From Agrobacterium tumefaciens (GTDB taxonomy: Bacteria; Pseudomonadota; Alphaproteobacteria; Rhizobiales; Rhizobiaceae), in NCBI RefSeq assembly GCF_009649785.1, contig NZ_WJOK01000016.1, positions 1 through 64,000 of the forward strand: DNA of 64,000 bases. The letters run 5' to 3'. How positions within the stretch are numbered: position 1 is the first letter of the stretch; each line of letters begins with the position of its first letter. Below the pieces are notes generated by a model, which saw only the letters and a program-made list of their open reading frames with translations, was not told where the DNA came from and did not search any database. Of the stretch, positions 1 to 8,670 are shown one piece after another. The translations under genes were made by a program, and so were the position numbers.

Positions 1-263
1 GGTGATGAGTACGTCGATGATCCACCGTAGCTGTATCCACCTCCGCTACTTGATCTGTGACTGGAGTGCGATCGGTGGCTCGAATGAGATCGATGTGACC
101 GGTGGCCCGCAAGAGTAAAGACATGCTTGAGTTTCAGTCGTTCGAGAATTGTTGGAACGGAGTTCTTTTTCTCGACAAATTCACCAATTGGCATCGCTGT
201 CGTTTTGGAAGGCAGAAAACCGGCCGCCAAAAGCGACGGGATCAAGAATATCCGCGATTTCAT
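1..263 (-). CDS. hxsA: His-Xaa-Ser repeat protein HxsA, 3' end cut by window edge
   Basis: Reading the minus strand from the ATG at 263-261 gives 87 residues before the window ends. Residues 1-23 look like a signal peptide (MKSRIFLIPSLLAAGF...), followed by a spacer, then six perfect tripeptide repeats at residues 54-71 (HRS-HRS-HSS-HRS-HSS-HRS), then a Ser/Gly/Tyr-rich tail. This is the hallmark of HxsA, the presumed substrate of the paired radical SAM enzymes HxsB and HxsC. The start codon overlaps the hxsC stop as ATGA (263-260), so it is translationally coupled. The modification made on the repeats is not known to me. The C-terminus is missing, so full length cannot be judged. Confidence 0.85.
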   Translation of the reverse strand, partial: MKSRIFLIPSLLAAGFLPSKTTAMPIGEFVEKKNSVPTILERLKLKHVFTLAGHRSHRSHSSHRSHSSHRSSSGGGYSYGGSSTYSS

Positions 264-1348
264 AATGGCCCCAGTGCAGCAAACCCCTGCCGATGATCAT
301 ACCACTGAAAAAACCCACCACAAGTTCCGCGAGCATTACAACTATCGCAAAAATCAAGATACTTCCGTTTCCAATCGGAAATAGTCGACGGTGCATACCC
401 ACGGTAGCCATGAGGAACCGAGCAGGCTGGGAAGTTATAGAGCCAAGCCTGTATCCCTCTTGCCGCAGCAATATCGATCGCTCTGGCAAGGGGATCGAAA
501 TCAGTCGAAGTGTCTTTGAATGACGTCGTCCAATTCATCCGACCGTATCCGATCCGTTCAAGCTGCATCACAGCCCAGAAGGATACGGCACTCAATCTCG
601 TCGAAACAAAATCGGCAAGAGCTGGCAGGTCATCCCAATTCTGCTGCAGAACAACTGTGCGAAGTTCTACTGAAGCACCTGCGCGAAGCAGAGTAGCGAG
701 CCCACGTTCGAGAGATCTGAACGCTCCCTCTTTCCCAACGATTCGATCATGAACGTCGGCTGTGGCTGAATAGATCGGGACACCCCATAGAACGCGATCC
801 CATCCGAGGTCGGAAAGCGTTTCGATATCTCCGCCATCGAGATGCTGAGCGTTGGTCAGAACGTGGAAGCGAATATCCGGCCGGGCTTTCGTGACGTGAG
901 AAAGCATTCCAAACAGTCGGTGCTTATGCAAAAGAGGCTCGCCACCGGAAATGCCGATCGTAGCGCCTATCGGGGCAAGCAAAGCCGCGAGTGCAAAATG
1001 TTCAAACATGTCATGGTGATGCTTCTTGGGCGGCTGCGAACACATGACGCACAGCTGGTCACATTGCTCAGTGACAAGAAACGTGTTGTGCTCTGACTTA
1101 GCTCTTATCAGACGATGAGCGCTTCCTTGTCCTGGCAAAAGGAGAAGCACATCTCCGGCCATGGCTTCGCCGACGCCTGCGTAAACACCCAACGAGAACC
1201 CGTTGAAATCGTACTCCCGTCGCTCTCTCGTTACCTCAACTAAAAAAGCATCGTGCTGACCGTTAGCGTCGGAAGGATCATCGTTCAGCCTGACGACCAG
1301 GGGAACGTCGATTGGTAAGGGATCGACTTTGAGGCGCAACTCAATCAT
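260..1348 (-). CDS. hxsC: His-Xaa-Ser system radical SAM maturase HxsC
   Basis: A 362-residue radical SAM enzyme. The [4Fe-4S] motif CDQLCVMC (CxxxCxxC) lies at about residues 96-103, followed by a GISGGEPLL-type SAM-binding segment. A C-terminal Cys cluster (CDSCNARGTCGG) resembles an auxiliary-cluster region. The start is the ATG at 1348-1346, which overlaps the hxsB stop as ATGA; a longer reading to 1396 would run deep into hxsB. Together with HxsB it is expected to modify the HxS repeats of HxsA. Family assignment rests on the radical SAM motif plus the hxsD-B-C-A gene order. Confidence 0.85.
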   Translation of the reverse strand: MIELRLKVDPLPIDVPLVVRLNDDPSDANGQHDAFLVEVTRERREYDFNGFSLGVYAGVGEAMAGDVLLLLPGQGSAHRLIRAKSEHNTFLVTEQCDQLCVMCSQPPKKHHHDMFEHFALAALLAPIGATIGISGGEPLLHKHRLFGMLSHVTKARPDIRFHVLTNAQHLDGGDIETLSDLGWDRVLWGVPIYSATADVHDRIVGKEGAFRSLERGLATLLRAGASVELRTVVLQQNWDDLPALADFVSTRLSAVSFWAVMQLERIGYGRMNWTTSFKDTSTDFDPLARAIDIAAARGIQAWLYNFPACSVPHGYRGYAPSTISDWKRKYLDFCDSCNARGTCGGFFQWYDHRQGFAALGPL

Positions 1349-2754
1349 CGGTGAGACTTCGCAAGCGAGCGATCGAAGCGAGCAGATCCGGACCATATGG
1401 CAAGGGACTTTTGAACCATCGGATCGTCTGAATAGATCAGGGAAAAAATCTTATCGAACAGGTAGGTATGGCGTTGGCAAAAATCCGTGAGATGTTTCGG
1501 CAGATCGATCTGTCCGTATCGTGACAGGTCGTCTACCAGGTCAACACCACAAAAGGCCTGATAGGGACAGTGTACGCAATCCGGGTGGAAGTTGTTAATC
1601 GCCTCGCTGTTTAAAACCTCAATCTTATCTCGGTTCATGCCGTTGAAGACATCGCCCATGGATAGGTCCAGCTGCCCCACGCGGGTCACCATGCGCGCTT
1701 CATCAGTGGGATAAAATTTCCCGTCGTAGTCTATGACGACATAGCTTTGACCGATGATATTGGGGTTACGAAGATCTGCGTGGTGGTTATGGCCGGACCG
1801 CAGAACCCGTCTGAGACAGTGCGTGAAATAATACTCTTCAACGGGTTGGTCAGCATCCCAGTTGAAAGCAACCAATTCATCGATGAAGTCCGAGTGGTAT
1901 TGATTCCACGCCGCTGCGCTGCTGCGAGCGTCAAACTTTTTGCGGGCAAAGCCCTGGTAGTTCACAGGGCGCAGATAGATGGAGCGGAACCCATAATGAA
2001 TGAAAGACTCGATTAAGGCGCTCGGTGGCGGCGCTTTGCGTGGGTCAATGGTGGGGAGAGCTGAAACTTTCTCGGCACCCAGCTTTTCGATTGCGGTTTC
2101 GAGATTGGTGAAAAACGCTGTCGTTTTCTCGTCACTCATAGTTCTTTGTGCCTGATGGATTGCTCTCGTCGCATCGAGTGACGTGCTGATAAACACGTCG
2201 GGCTCTTTCAACATCGCCCAAGCTTCATCTGAAACTTCTTGCAGGTTTGTACAGATGACAAACTCACAGTGATCGAATTTGCATCGACAGAATTCCATCA
2301 CATCCTTGATGACGTCGAGGCGTAGGAGCGGCTCGCCTCCCTGAAACTCGATCTTGATGGTGGTGGTCGACAGGCGGTCAAGGAAGCTGACGACACCGGC
2401 CAGGGTTTCAGCATCCCAGTCAAAGCCTCGCGCATTCTCGTTGACGCGTGATACTTGACAATAACCGCAGGCCAGGTTGCATCTCAGCGTTGGCACCAGA
2501 ATGACGTAGTCTATCTCAGCCGGAAGGTAGAGGCGGCTGGCAAAACGTTGTTCAAAGCCGAGATAAGTGAGATCTCCCACCTCGCTGAATGCACTACCAT
2601 TCGCATTCAAGAAGTCGAGATCTGACGACAGAAGCTCGTCGCGAGCATAGCGGTGCAGAAATTCTTCGCCTGCTTTGAAATAGCCACCGGCGTCATCCGC
2701 GAAAAGGACCTTACCGTCGTCGACAAAGCGGAATTTAAGAGGTGCGACCAGCAT
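1345..2754 (-). CDS. hxsB: His-Xaa-Ser system radical SAM maturase HxsB
   Basis: A 469-residue radical SAM enzyme with CNLACGYC (C92, C96, C99) and the following EFQGGEPLLR segment. A SPASM-like Cys-rich C-terminus (HPDCVHCPYQAFCG, about residues 390-403, and a further Cys near 426) suggests auxiliary iron-sulfur clusters, as in peptide-modifying radical SAM proteins. The start at 2754 lies 20 bases inside hxsD, and the stop overlaps hxsC. It is predicted to act in the cytoplasm on the HxsA precursor before export. The substrate residue and bond formed cannot be told from sequence. Confidence 0.85.
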   Translation of the reverse strand: MLVAPLKFRFVDDGKVLFADDAGGYFKAGEEFLHRYARDELLSSDLDFLNANGSAFSEVGDLTYLGFEQRFASRLYLPAEIDYVILVPTLRCNLACGYCQVSRVNENARGFDWDAETLAGVVSFLDRLSTTTIKIEFQGGEPLLRLDVIKDVMEFCRCKFDHCEFVICTNLQEVSDEAWAMLKEPDVFISTSLDATRAIHQAQRTMSDEKTTAFFTNLETAIEKLGAEKVSALPTIDPRKAPPPSALIESFIHYGFRSIYLRPVNYQGFARKKFDARSSAAAWNQYHSDFIDELVAFNWDADQPVEEYYFTHCLRRVLRSGHNHHADLRNPNIIGQSYVVIDYDGKFYPTDEARMVTRVGQLDLSMGDVFNGMNRDKIEVLNSEAINNFHPDCVHCPYQAFCGVDLVDDLSRYGQIDLPKHLTDFCQRHTYLFDKIFSLIYSDDPMVQKSLAIWSGSARFDRSLAKSHR

Positions 2755-3010
2755 TGCCTGTCACTCCCTCGATTAGCATCTTGCGCATCGACAATGTCTG
2801 TTCGAAAATCTTCTGACGATAGAGACAGAACTGAAATTCCCGCTTCACGCGTGGATCACCTGCATTCGTCCCAGTGAAGCGAACAATGTCTCCATCAACG
2901 GTTAGCTCGATCTCCGGATACAGATACTGAAACCGCACCGACGCCTCCGGGAGCCAACGTCTAAGCGGCTCGTCGATGATCAATTGCGAACTACCGGGTA
3001 GATTTTCCAT
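2735..3010 (-). CDS. hxsD: His-Xaa-Ser system small protein HxsD
   Basis: A small protein of about 91 residues just upstream of, and overlapping, hxsB. Its C-terminal half has a run (LYRQKIFEQTLSMRKMLI) resembling the conserved LRExI..xTxxxRxLI region I recall for HxsD. Its position in front of hxsB-hxsC-hxsA supports the call. The start is uncertain: ATG at 3010 fits the usual length of about 90 residues, while TTG at 3061 would add 17 residues. HxsD is a plausible recognition or scaffold subunit, since it has no catalytic motif. Confidence 0.7.
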   Translation of the reverse strand: MENLPGSSQLIIDEPLRRWLPEASVRFQYLYPEIELTVDGDIVRFTGTNAGDPRVKREFQFCLYRQKIFEQTLSMRKMLIEGVTGNAGRTS

Positions 3011-3088
3011 TTCAAGACCATTCACTAGACGCCAATCAGAGAGGTAAATGCAGGCTATCAAAAGTTGACAGCTGCGATAGAGAAAAGA

Positions 3089-4225
3089 CTACCGCAGGTT
3101 AATTGAGAGGGACGTCGAGCATCCCTGACTGTCGCCAATTTCGTGTGTGAGAAGCTCGATCCACTCTCCGTCGTTAAAGCTGAAAAACTGGATTGCGCAC
3201 TTTCCCGAGGCAGCGTCTGACCATTGCGCGGTCATGAGGCGGCTGGATAGCTCGTACTTCAGATCGAGATCGAGGTTATTTCGTCCGCCCACTGGCAACT
3301 TGAAAACCTCACCGGTGCGCACATTTCCGACATAGGCGTTCGAACAGCGAGTGCCGCAATCAATTTGGACGACCGCATATTCACCGGCGAAAGCAGGGCC
3401 TTCAGCCATCTGCCTTGCAATCCTGTCTTGATAAGAGCGCACCGTCGAATTTTGGCCGCTCAAATCGGGGAGATTTCTCGGTCCGGAATAGATACGGGCC
3501 ACAGGCAATTGCGTGGATTTTATCCTCGATAGCAATATTTGTCTTTTGGGTTTATCAGTGGAACTGCTCATCGGTGTCCACGCGATAGGGCTATATCCAA
3601 CATCCGCAATCGATACCGTCCCGCGAAGGCTCTTGAAATAAACCGTGTCGGATATTGCCATCGAATGAAGCTTGGCGACCGTCGCCATATGAGCATATGC
3701 ATCCGCGCCATGTCGGCGTTTCAGGTCAAGAAGCTCCGCTCGCCCGATCTTTGTCACGAAAGTCGCTATCGTCTTCGAACCTGAAATCTCATAAAAGTTT
3801 GAGATTGTGACGCCACCATCAGGAGTGCTCAGGACAGATGAGCCGCCTGCAGGCAACAGACCAAGATTGCCGAAGCTCTTCTTGATATCTGCGAGAGTTG
3901 TTTGGCCGAACCTGAAGTCGGAAAAGTAGGCGAGCTGGCGCAAGCCTTTTCCATCCCATTTGGCCTCCAAGCGAACCAATTTCCCGGTCGACTGCTCGGA
4001 GGTCGCGGAGACTTCGACCCCATTTGCAGCCATGAATTTCCCGTCGACATAACCGCCAAAACTGTTCTGCCAGGCAACGCCATCCAGCTTGCCACGGTCC
4101 TCTCCGATCGAGTGCCCAGCGACGACTTGAGCTGCCGCCTCAGAGGGAGGATGCAAGACGACCATGCCAAGGGCAACGGACAGGCCGGACCATCGGAAGA
4201 AAGATCGCAGCTTTGGTGAAAACAT
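3089..4225 (-). CDS. Secreted protein of unknown function, first gene of the hxs operon
   Basis: A 378-residue protein starting with a clear Sec signal peptide (MFSPKLRSFFRWSGLSVALG, cleavage near AAA-Q). There are no membrane segments after it. The C-terminal 150 residues contain a G-x-A-F-A-G-E-Y-A segment followed by the cysteine-containing stretch CGTRCSNAYVG, a pattern I have seen in unannotated proteobacterial periplasmic proteins. I do not recognise a family. The gene ends 78 bases before the likely hxsD start (27 bases before the longest hxsD reading) on the same strand, so co-transcription is likely. Being exported, it could act on mature HxsA or share its envelope role; that is inference. 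Confidence 0.65.
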   Translation of the reverse strand: MFSPKLRSFFRWSGLSVALGMVVLHPPSEAAAQVVAGHSIGEDRGKLDGVAWQNSFGGYVDGKFMAANGVEVSATSEQSTGKLVRLEAKWDGKGLRQLAYFSDFRFGQTTLADIKKSFGNLGLLPAGGSSVLSTPDGGVTISNFYEISGSKTIATFVTKIGRAELLDLKRRHGADAYAHMATVAKLHSMAISDTVYFKSLRGTVSIADVGYSPIAWTPMSSSTDKPKRQILLSRIKSTQLPVARIYSGPRNLPDLSGQNSTVRSYQDRIARQMAEGPAFAGEYAVVQIDCGTRCSNAYVGNVRTGEVFKLPVGGRNNLDLDLKYELSSRLMTAQWSDAASGKCAIQFFSFNDGEWIELLTHEIGDSQGCSTSLSINLR

Positions 4226-4495
4226 TTCGTGCCGGCCCCCGCCCGCGTTCTATTAGAGCCATTGCACGTTATCAGGTTCGGCAAACTACGAAATCAATAA
4301 TTGAACACAGTGAAGAAGTTTTCGCGCTTAGCGCGACTTATGCAAGCTCAGCCGAAATGCTCGCTGTCACCTTGCTTTGTCTATCTAGCAAGTCCGGCAC
4401 TCGCCTACGGCAAACAAAGCTTGTGTGTTGGCGGTTGCGCGTCTGTGCCTGTCGAACGATGGTAGTTTAGGTAACCACCATCTACTCAAAGGGAA

Positions 4496-4987
4496 ATGAT
4501 GAGCGCGCGATTAACTACTGCGACTAGAATATCAGCGTCAGCGAAGGCGCTTCTTCACAAAATAAACAGCTTTTCTGACCGGGATATGATGGATCAGATA
4601 GATCTGACGGCCCATGTGGGCGTTGAGCCGATGCTCTTGGCGCTCGCGATGGAATTAGCCCTCAAAGCCTGGATTGTTTTCGATCATGACGATGGATCCG
4701 TCATAAAGTCGCATAACCTAACAAATCTATTTGGCCGCCTGACACCTGAAAGTCAGCAGATACTCGACGCTCAATTCAAGGAAACAATGGCGCCTTATCA
4801 TCCCAGCGGGCTGCATATCGACTACGGGATCGAAGATCTCTTGTATCAACATCAAGACGCATTTGTAGACTGGCGATATCTGCATGAGAGGAGGAAATCT
4901 CTGAATTTTGATCAGGGGGCTTTCGAGGCGACACTCGAAATGGTCCTTCGAGAATTCGACAAGAGATATCGTGTCGAGCCGTTATAG
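4496..4987 (+). CDS. HEPN-like domain protein
   Basis: A 163-residue helical protein. The segment LALAMELALKAWIVF followed by HNLTNLFGRL resembles the opening of HEPN-type helical bundles (x-E-LALKA ... H-x-L-x-x-L). No canonical RX4-6H ribonuclease motif is visible; the closest is RYLH near the C-terminus, so nuclease activity is doubtful. Two start codons stand in tandem (ATGATG); a GGG-A purine box lies just upstream and fits the second (4499) slightly better. It stands alone: the hxs operon runs away from it and a decayed transposase follows. No partner nucleotidyltransferase is adjacent. Confidence 0.5.
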   Translation: MMSARLTTATRISASAKALLHKINSFSDRDMMDQIDLTAHVGVEPMLLALAMELALKAWIVFDHDDGSVIKSHNLTNLFGRLTPESQQILDAQFKETMAPYHPSGLHIDYGIEDLLYQHQDAFVDWRYLHERRKSLNFDQGAFEATLEMVLREFDKRYRVEPL

Positions 4988-5093
4988 CTTACTGAGGACA
5001 ATGGTGACGTTGTAGCTCCACTGATGCGGATCGAAAGCATAGTTAAGACAATGCATTGGAGTGCTCGATCTTCACCGGGGTTGGTCGTCCGTC

Positions 5094-5111
5094 GGTTCGA
5101 TTCCTTTCAAG
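5094..5111. repeat. 18-base tRNA-T-arm-like repeat, copy 1 of 3
   Basis: The sequence ggttcgattcctttcaag recurs with one or two changes at 41393-41410 and 47204-47221. The core GGTTCGA-TCC looks like a tRNA T-arm, but no tRNA folds around it. It lies in non-coding DNA (4988-5309) where I see no gene. Confidence 0.4.
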
Positions 5112-5309
5112 AGCTTAACGTCGAGAATTAGGAGGTCGTAGAGCGCTCCCCTTTTCGTGAACAAGAAGCTCTCCGTGCCTTCATCAAGCATCTTCTTTGT
5201 TCGCAGCATTGAAGACTTACTCTCCTTCAAAGCCATGTTCCAACGTAAGTCCAAGCATGGCTCAGGTCGCCTGCCATGTGTGTCAAACTCAGCCGCCGGC
5301 GTCAAATTT

Positions 5310-5527
5310 GTCGACTGCAGGCGGCAGTTCGTTCAGATGATAGTGGCCGAAGAGAACCGGTTACGCACGGCGCTGGAGAAGGCGACCCGCAAAGAATTCA
5401 GTGCCTGTTTGCTTCCCTTCGTCGAGAGGTGGACAGCATCGATGCGAAAATGGACGATTGCATCCGCAAATCCCCTGTGTGGCGTGTACACAAGGCACGA
5501 TTTTCACATCGGTGACCGGGGTGAAAT
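5310..5527 (+). pseudogene. Fragment of an IS110-family transposase, frameshifted
   Basis: Three reading frames in succession match the middle of IS110-type transposases. The first gives VDCRRQFVQMIVAEENRLR (from 5310), like the family's RRQLxxMxxAExNRLxxA. The second frame gives IDAKMDDCIRKSPVWRV (about 5440-5500), like the DxxIxxxIxxSPxW segment. The third gives TSVTGVK (about 5510-5527), like the SVPGVG motif. Two frameshifts and missing N- and C-terminal parts show decay. The fragment abuts the stop of the neighbouring GH38-like gene. Similarity is judged by eye. Confidence 0.6.
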
Positions 5528-7459
5528 TCAAACGCTAACGCGCAGTCTGAACCGGGCGAGGATATTGCCTTCACACCACATCGGAAAATTGGTGCCCCAC
5601 TTGTTATTGTGCAAATTGAAGCGGATGCCTTGGGCGAAGCTCGGTCGTTGCCGGCAGAACGTCATGAAATCCCAGCTTGCGGGTGCGACGAGTGGCGTGT
5701 CCAGGGGCTCGATCGTGTATTGCCGCCCGTCTGACAATACTGCGCGAGCAGTGGTGACCGCCTGGAGCTGAGCGCCGCCGCTCTCGGCGGTATTCTCCGC
5801 CTTATGCCAGAGGTCCATCTTCTTGAGGTTCCAGGCGATATCACCCTTCGGGGTAAACGACAGGAAACTTGCCTCGGGCATGCGGTTGGCAGGTTTCTCA
5901 TGCAGGACGAATGTCAGCAGCAATCCGTCCTCGTCCTGTGCCAGCCGCAGTGAGACGGTCGGTGGCGCGCCATATTCGGCCGTTGCAAGCGTCGGCAGGG
6001 AGAGGAGCAGGCTATCGCCTTCTGCGGCCAGCAGCTTCGGCAGGAAGGTCTTTGACAGACCGGTGGCGGCGGCGGCAAGGCCGGGCTTGTCATGGTCGAG
6101 AACCGCCCATTCCTGCCTGTGCGTAAGATAGGTATCCATATGACGGGTCACATCTTTGGCGTCGTAGCTTTCATAACGATAGCTGATGAGCGACCCGTCG
6201 CCGCCTTCGATGCGATGGCCTGATGGTGCGATGATGGTGACGATATCCCCGGTCGTAGGATCGATCTCGGCCGACCACGCGCCGGCCTTCAGATTGCCTT
6301 CCATGGCGCGTGGCGAGGGCATTGCAGGCGGTGCCACGGCAGCAGTGGCTGCCTCCGCCTCGGCCTGGTCTTTTTCATTCAACGCCGACATTGCCTGATC
6401 GAGATAGTTTCGCTGCTCCTGCCATGAGGCTTCGGAATAGATAAAGCGGTGGTCGATCGCGCGTGCCGCCTCGAAATCCTTGCGCGACCAGGCTTTGTCG
6501 TCGCGCAGATAGGATTTGATGTCGACGCCGCAGGTATGCTCTGCCACCATGGCAAGACCGCGGCCGAAGGCGAGGCGCGAAGTGGTGAGGCCGTCGGCTG
6601 CGAAACGATCATAAACGCGTTGCAGGGCGAGGAACCGCGATATCTTCTGCGGATCGGTGGCGCTGCCATGAATCCAGCTGTCGGCCAGCTCGAGATCGAT
6701 GACAGGGAAGCGTTCGCGCTCCTGCCACATCAGCGCGCCGTAATCCTCAAGGGTGGCTGCCTGGATAACCGCCTCGGGTTCGCGGTGGTGCATTTCACGA
6801 TAGGTTTCAGCCGTCTGCGGCACGCTCTGCGGGCCGATATTGTCGCTGGTATGGGCAAAACCGAGACCATCCGCCATGCCCTCGGGGAAACAGGTTTCGC
6901 CATAGGAGCGCTGATACATGACGACGATTTCCTCGCCGCCCGGCGCGCGCCAGCGGAAGATGTCGGGAACTTCCGGCGGGGGGGAGGCTGTGTTGACGCC
7001 AAGATGCAGGAAGCGAATGCCGGCTTCGGCCAGCAGCGGCACCATGCCGAGCGTGTGGCCGGGAACGTCGGTCATCTTCGCTGCAATTGTTTTGGTTGCG
7101 AAGCGGCGATCCAGTTCCTGCGAATAGGAAAGCCCGGCGCGGAAGAGATGGGGCGACATCAGTTCCGTATGGGTGGTGAAGGGCAGGCCGTGCCAGCGGA
7201 TCAGGCCGCGTTCGATCGCTTTTTCAAGCTTTGCGACATCCGAGGCGGGGCGGGTATTGAGATAGTCCCAGATCAGCCATGCACCCGTCGTCCAGATGAA
7301 CTTTGGCGCCTCGGGATTTTCCGCATAAAAATGCGCCCCGGTTTCGATAGCCTGCGGGATGAAACGTTCGTGGTATTGCTTGCGGACCTTTTCCGCGTGG
7401 TCAGTGAAGCCAATGTCGAGATGGGTCTTGAAGACCAGATGCACGCGCTTTTTTGTCAT
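5528..7459 (-). CDS. GH38-like (alpha-mannosidase fold, DUF5054-type) protein
   Basis: A 643-residue protein. The N-terminal THLDIGFTD (H13, D15) matches the metal-binding start of the glycoside hydrolase 38 N-terminal domain, and MTDVPGHTLGMVP (D131) sits where GH38 has its nucleophile Asp in a DxxGHS-type motif. The later half would be the beta-sandwich part. There is no signal peptide, so it is probably cytoplasmic. It lies 11 bases after the LacI gene on the same strand and back-to-back with an ABC sugar importer, so it probably trims the imported glycoside. The substrate (mannoside or another sugar) cannot be told. Confidence 0.75.
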   Translation of the reverse strand: MTKKRVHLVFKTHLDIGFTDHAEKVRKQYHERFIPQAIETGAHFYAENPEAPKFIWTTGAWLIWDYLNTRPASDVAKLEKAIERGLIRWHGLPFTTHTELMSPHLFRAGLSYSQELDRRFATKTIAAKMTDVPGHTLGMVPLLAEAGIRFLHLGVNTASPPPEVPDIFRWRAPGGEEIVVMYQRSYGETCFPEGMADGLGFAHTSDNIGPQSVPQTAETYREMHHREPEAVIQAATLEDYGALMWQERERFPVIDLELADSWIHGSATDPQKISRFLALQRVYDRFAADGLTTSRLAFGRGLAMVAEHTCGVDIKSYLRDDKAWSRKDFEAARAIDHRFIYSEASWQEQRNYLDQAMSALNEKDQAEAEAATAAVAPPAMPSPRAMEGNLKAGAWSAEIDPTTGDIVTIIAPSGHRIEGGDGSLISYRYESYDAKDVTRHMDTYLTHRQEWAVLDHDKPGLAAAATGLSKTFLPKLLAAEGDSLLLSLPTLATAEYGAPPTVSLRLAQDEDGLLLTFVLHEKPANRMPEASFLSFTPKGDIAWNLKKMDLWHKAENTAESGGAQLQAVTTARAVLSDGRQYTIEPLDTPLVAPASWDFMTFCRQRPSFAQGIRFNLHNNKWGTNFPMWCEGNILARFRLRVSV

Positions 7460-7470
7460 ATCTTTTCCGT

Positions 7471-8511
7471 TTAGCCCACGGTGCCGCGCACGACGAGACG
7501 CGTGCCGAGCGTTTCGACCATGGGGTCCGCGTCGGGGGTTTTGAGCCGCCTCAGGATGAGGCGGACGAGGGCGCGGACGCGATCTTCGAGATCGATCCGG
7601 ACTGTGGTGAGGTTGTAGCTTTTCCAGTGGGCCTGCGGGATGTCGTCGAAGCCGACGACCTTCACGTCGCCAGGAACTGAAAGGCCGAGATCGTGGCGAA
7701 GCGCATCGATCGCGCCGAAGGCACCAACGTCATTGGCGGCAAAGATGGCATCCGCACCGTCACCGACGCGGAAGAGGTCGAGCGTCGCGCGGTAGGCGGT
7801 ATCATAGGTATAGTCACCGGCAACGACGATCGGTGGCTCCATGCCCCGTTCGGCGAGAATTTCGGTAATCATGCGCTCGCGCTCGTTGTTTGCGAGCGAT
7901 TGTTGCTTTCCACCCAGATAGGCAACACGGCGTGCGCCATAACCCTGCAATAATGCAACCGCCTGCTCGATGCCTTCTCTCTGGCGCACCAGCAGGCGGT
8001 CGTAGATACTTGAGGCAGGTTTGCCGGAAAACTCTGTGGCATCGTCATAGATGACGTAGATCGGCACTGCGCGGTCGAGAAAGCCGGTCAGCACGTCAGG
8101 CGCAATATTTTCCGTGAACGCGATTACCGAATCCGGGTTGAAGCCGCGCATATAGGTCAGCAGGGTCTGGTCCATGCTGAAATCGGCCTTGGCCTTGAAA
8201 AGCAATGTGGCAAAACCCTCTGCCTGCAATGCCGTCGTCAGCGCGTCAATTTCCTGGCTTTCCCAAGGGCTGCACACATCAGGCACGATCATGCCAACAA
8301 GGTGCGAGCGGCGCGTGACCAGCGACCGTGCGGCCATGTCGGGTGTGTAATTCAATTCGCGCGCCACTTGCAGGATGCGGTCGCGCTTCTCCGGCTTCAG
8401 CGAGGCATTCGGATTGAATGCACGCGATACAGCGACCCGGGAAACATTGGCTTCGCGCGCCACGAGGTCGGCGGTCGCGCGGGCTGCTTTTTTGCTGTTC
8501 AGTTCATCCAT
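7471..8511 (-). CDS. LacI-family transcriptional regulator of the ABC sugar locus
   Basis: A 346-residue LacI/PurR-type repressor. The helix-turn-helix ATADLVAREANVSRVAVSRA lies near the N-terminus, followed by the hinge helix (PDMAARSLVTRRSH) and a periplasmic-binding-protein-like ligand domain (AIFAANDVGAFGAIDALR, VVGFDDIP). The ATG at 8511 is chosen because it puts the HTH close to the N-terminus and leaves an operator (8533-8546) in its leader. An upstream ATG at 8547 has a better AAGG ribosome-binding site but would overlap that operator. It probably represses itself plus the GH38-like gene, and the divergent ABC operon. Confidence 0.85.
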   Translation of the reverse strand: MDELNSKKAARATADLVAREANVSRVAVSRAFNPNASLKPEKRDRILQVARELNYTPDMAARSLVTRRSHLVGMIVPDVCSPWESQEIDALTTALQAEGFATLLFKAKADFSMDQTLLTYMRGFNPDSVIAFTENIAPDVLTGFLDRAVPIYVIYDDATEFSGKPASSIYDRLLVRQREGIEQAVALLQGYGARRVAYLGGKQQSLANNERERMITEILAERGMEPPIVVAGDYTYDTAYRATLDLFRVGDGADAIFAANDVGAFGAIDALRHDLGLSVPGDVKVVGFDDIPQAHWKSYNLTTVRIDLEDRVRALVRLILRRLKTPDADPMVETLGTRLVVRGTVG

Positions 8512-8532
8512 AGGTCGAACTCGGCACTGAAG

Positions 8533-8546
8533 TGAAAACGTGTTCA
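8533..8546. promoter_or_regulatory. LacI-type operator, site 1
   Basis: tgaaaacgtgttca is a near-palindrome of the TGAAAnCGnnTTCA class bound by LacI-family proteins. It sits in the leader of the LacI gene and differs by one base from site 2, which suggests autoregulation. Confidence 0.6.
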
Positions 8547-8670
8547 TTGATGAATTGCCTTTTTGGCGATGTCCGTCAAGCTTGATGTGGCAAAATTGCG
8601 ATAAATATGGCCATATCCTTCGTTTTATGGTTCGTACTCGGGTCTGTAATTTTTTCTGGTAGAGGCCCTG

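Noticed and set aside
1..260. CRISPR-like or tandem DNA repeat at the left edge
   Set aside because: The periodic CAC/TCG pattern is codon-level repetition of His-Xaa-Ser in HxsA, not spaced DNA repeats.
5157..5771. Open plus-strand frame of 204 codons
   Set aside because: Only its middle resembles IS110; the start is arbitrary and the end runs into the GH38-like gene. Reported instead as a frameshifted transposase fragment.
6449..7474. Open plus-strand frame of 341 codons
   Set aside because: It lies antisense to the GH38-like gene, has no recognisable motif or ribosome-binding site, and the opposite strand carries clear catalytic motifs.
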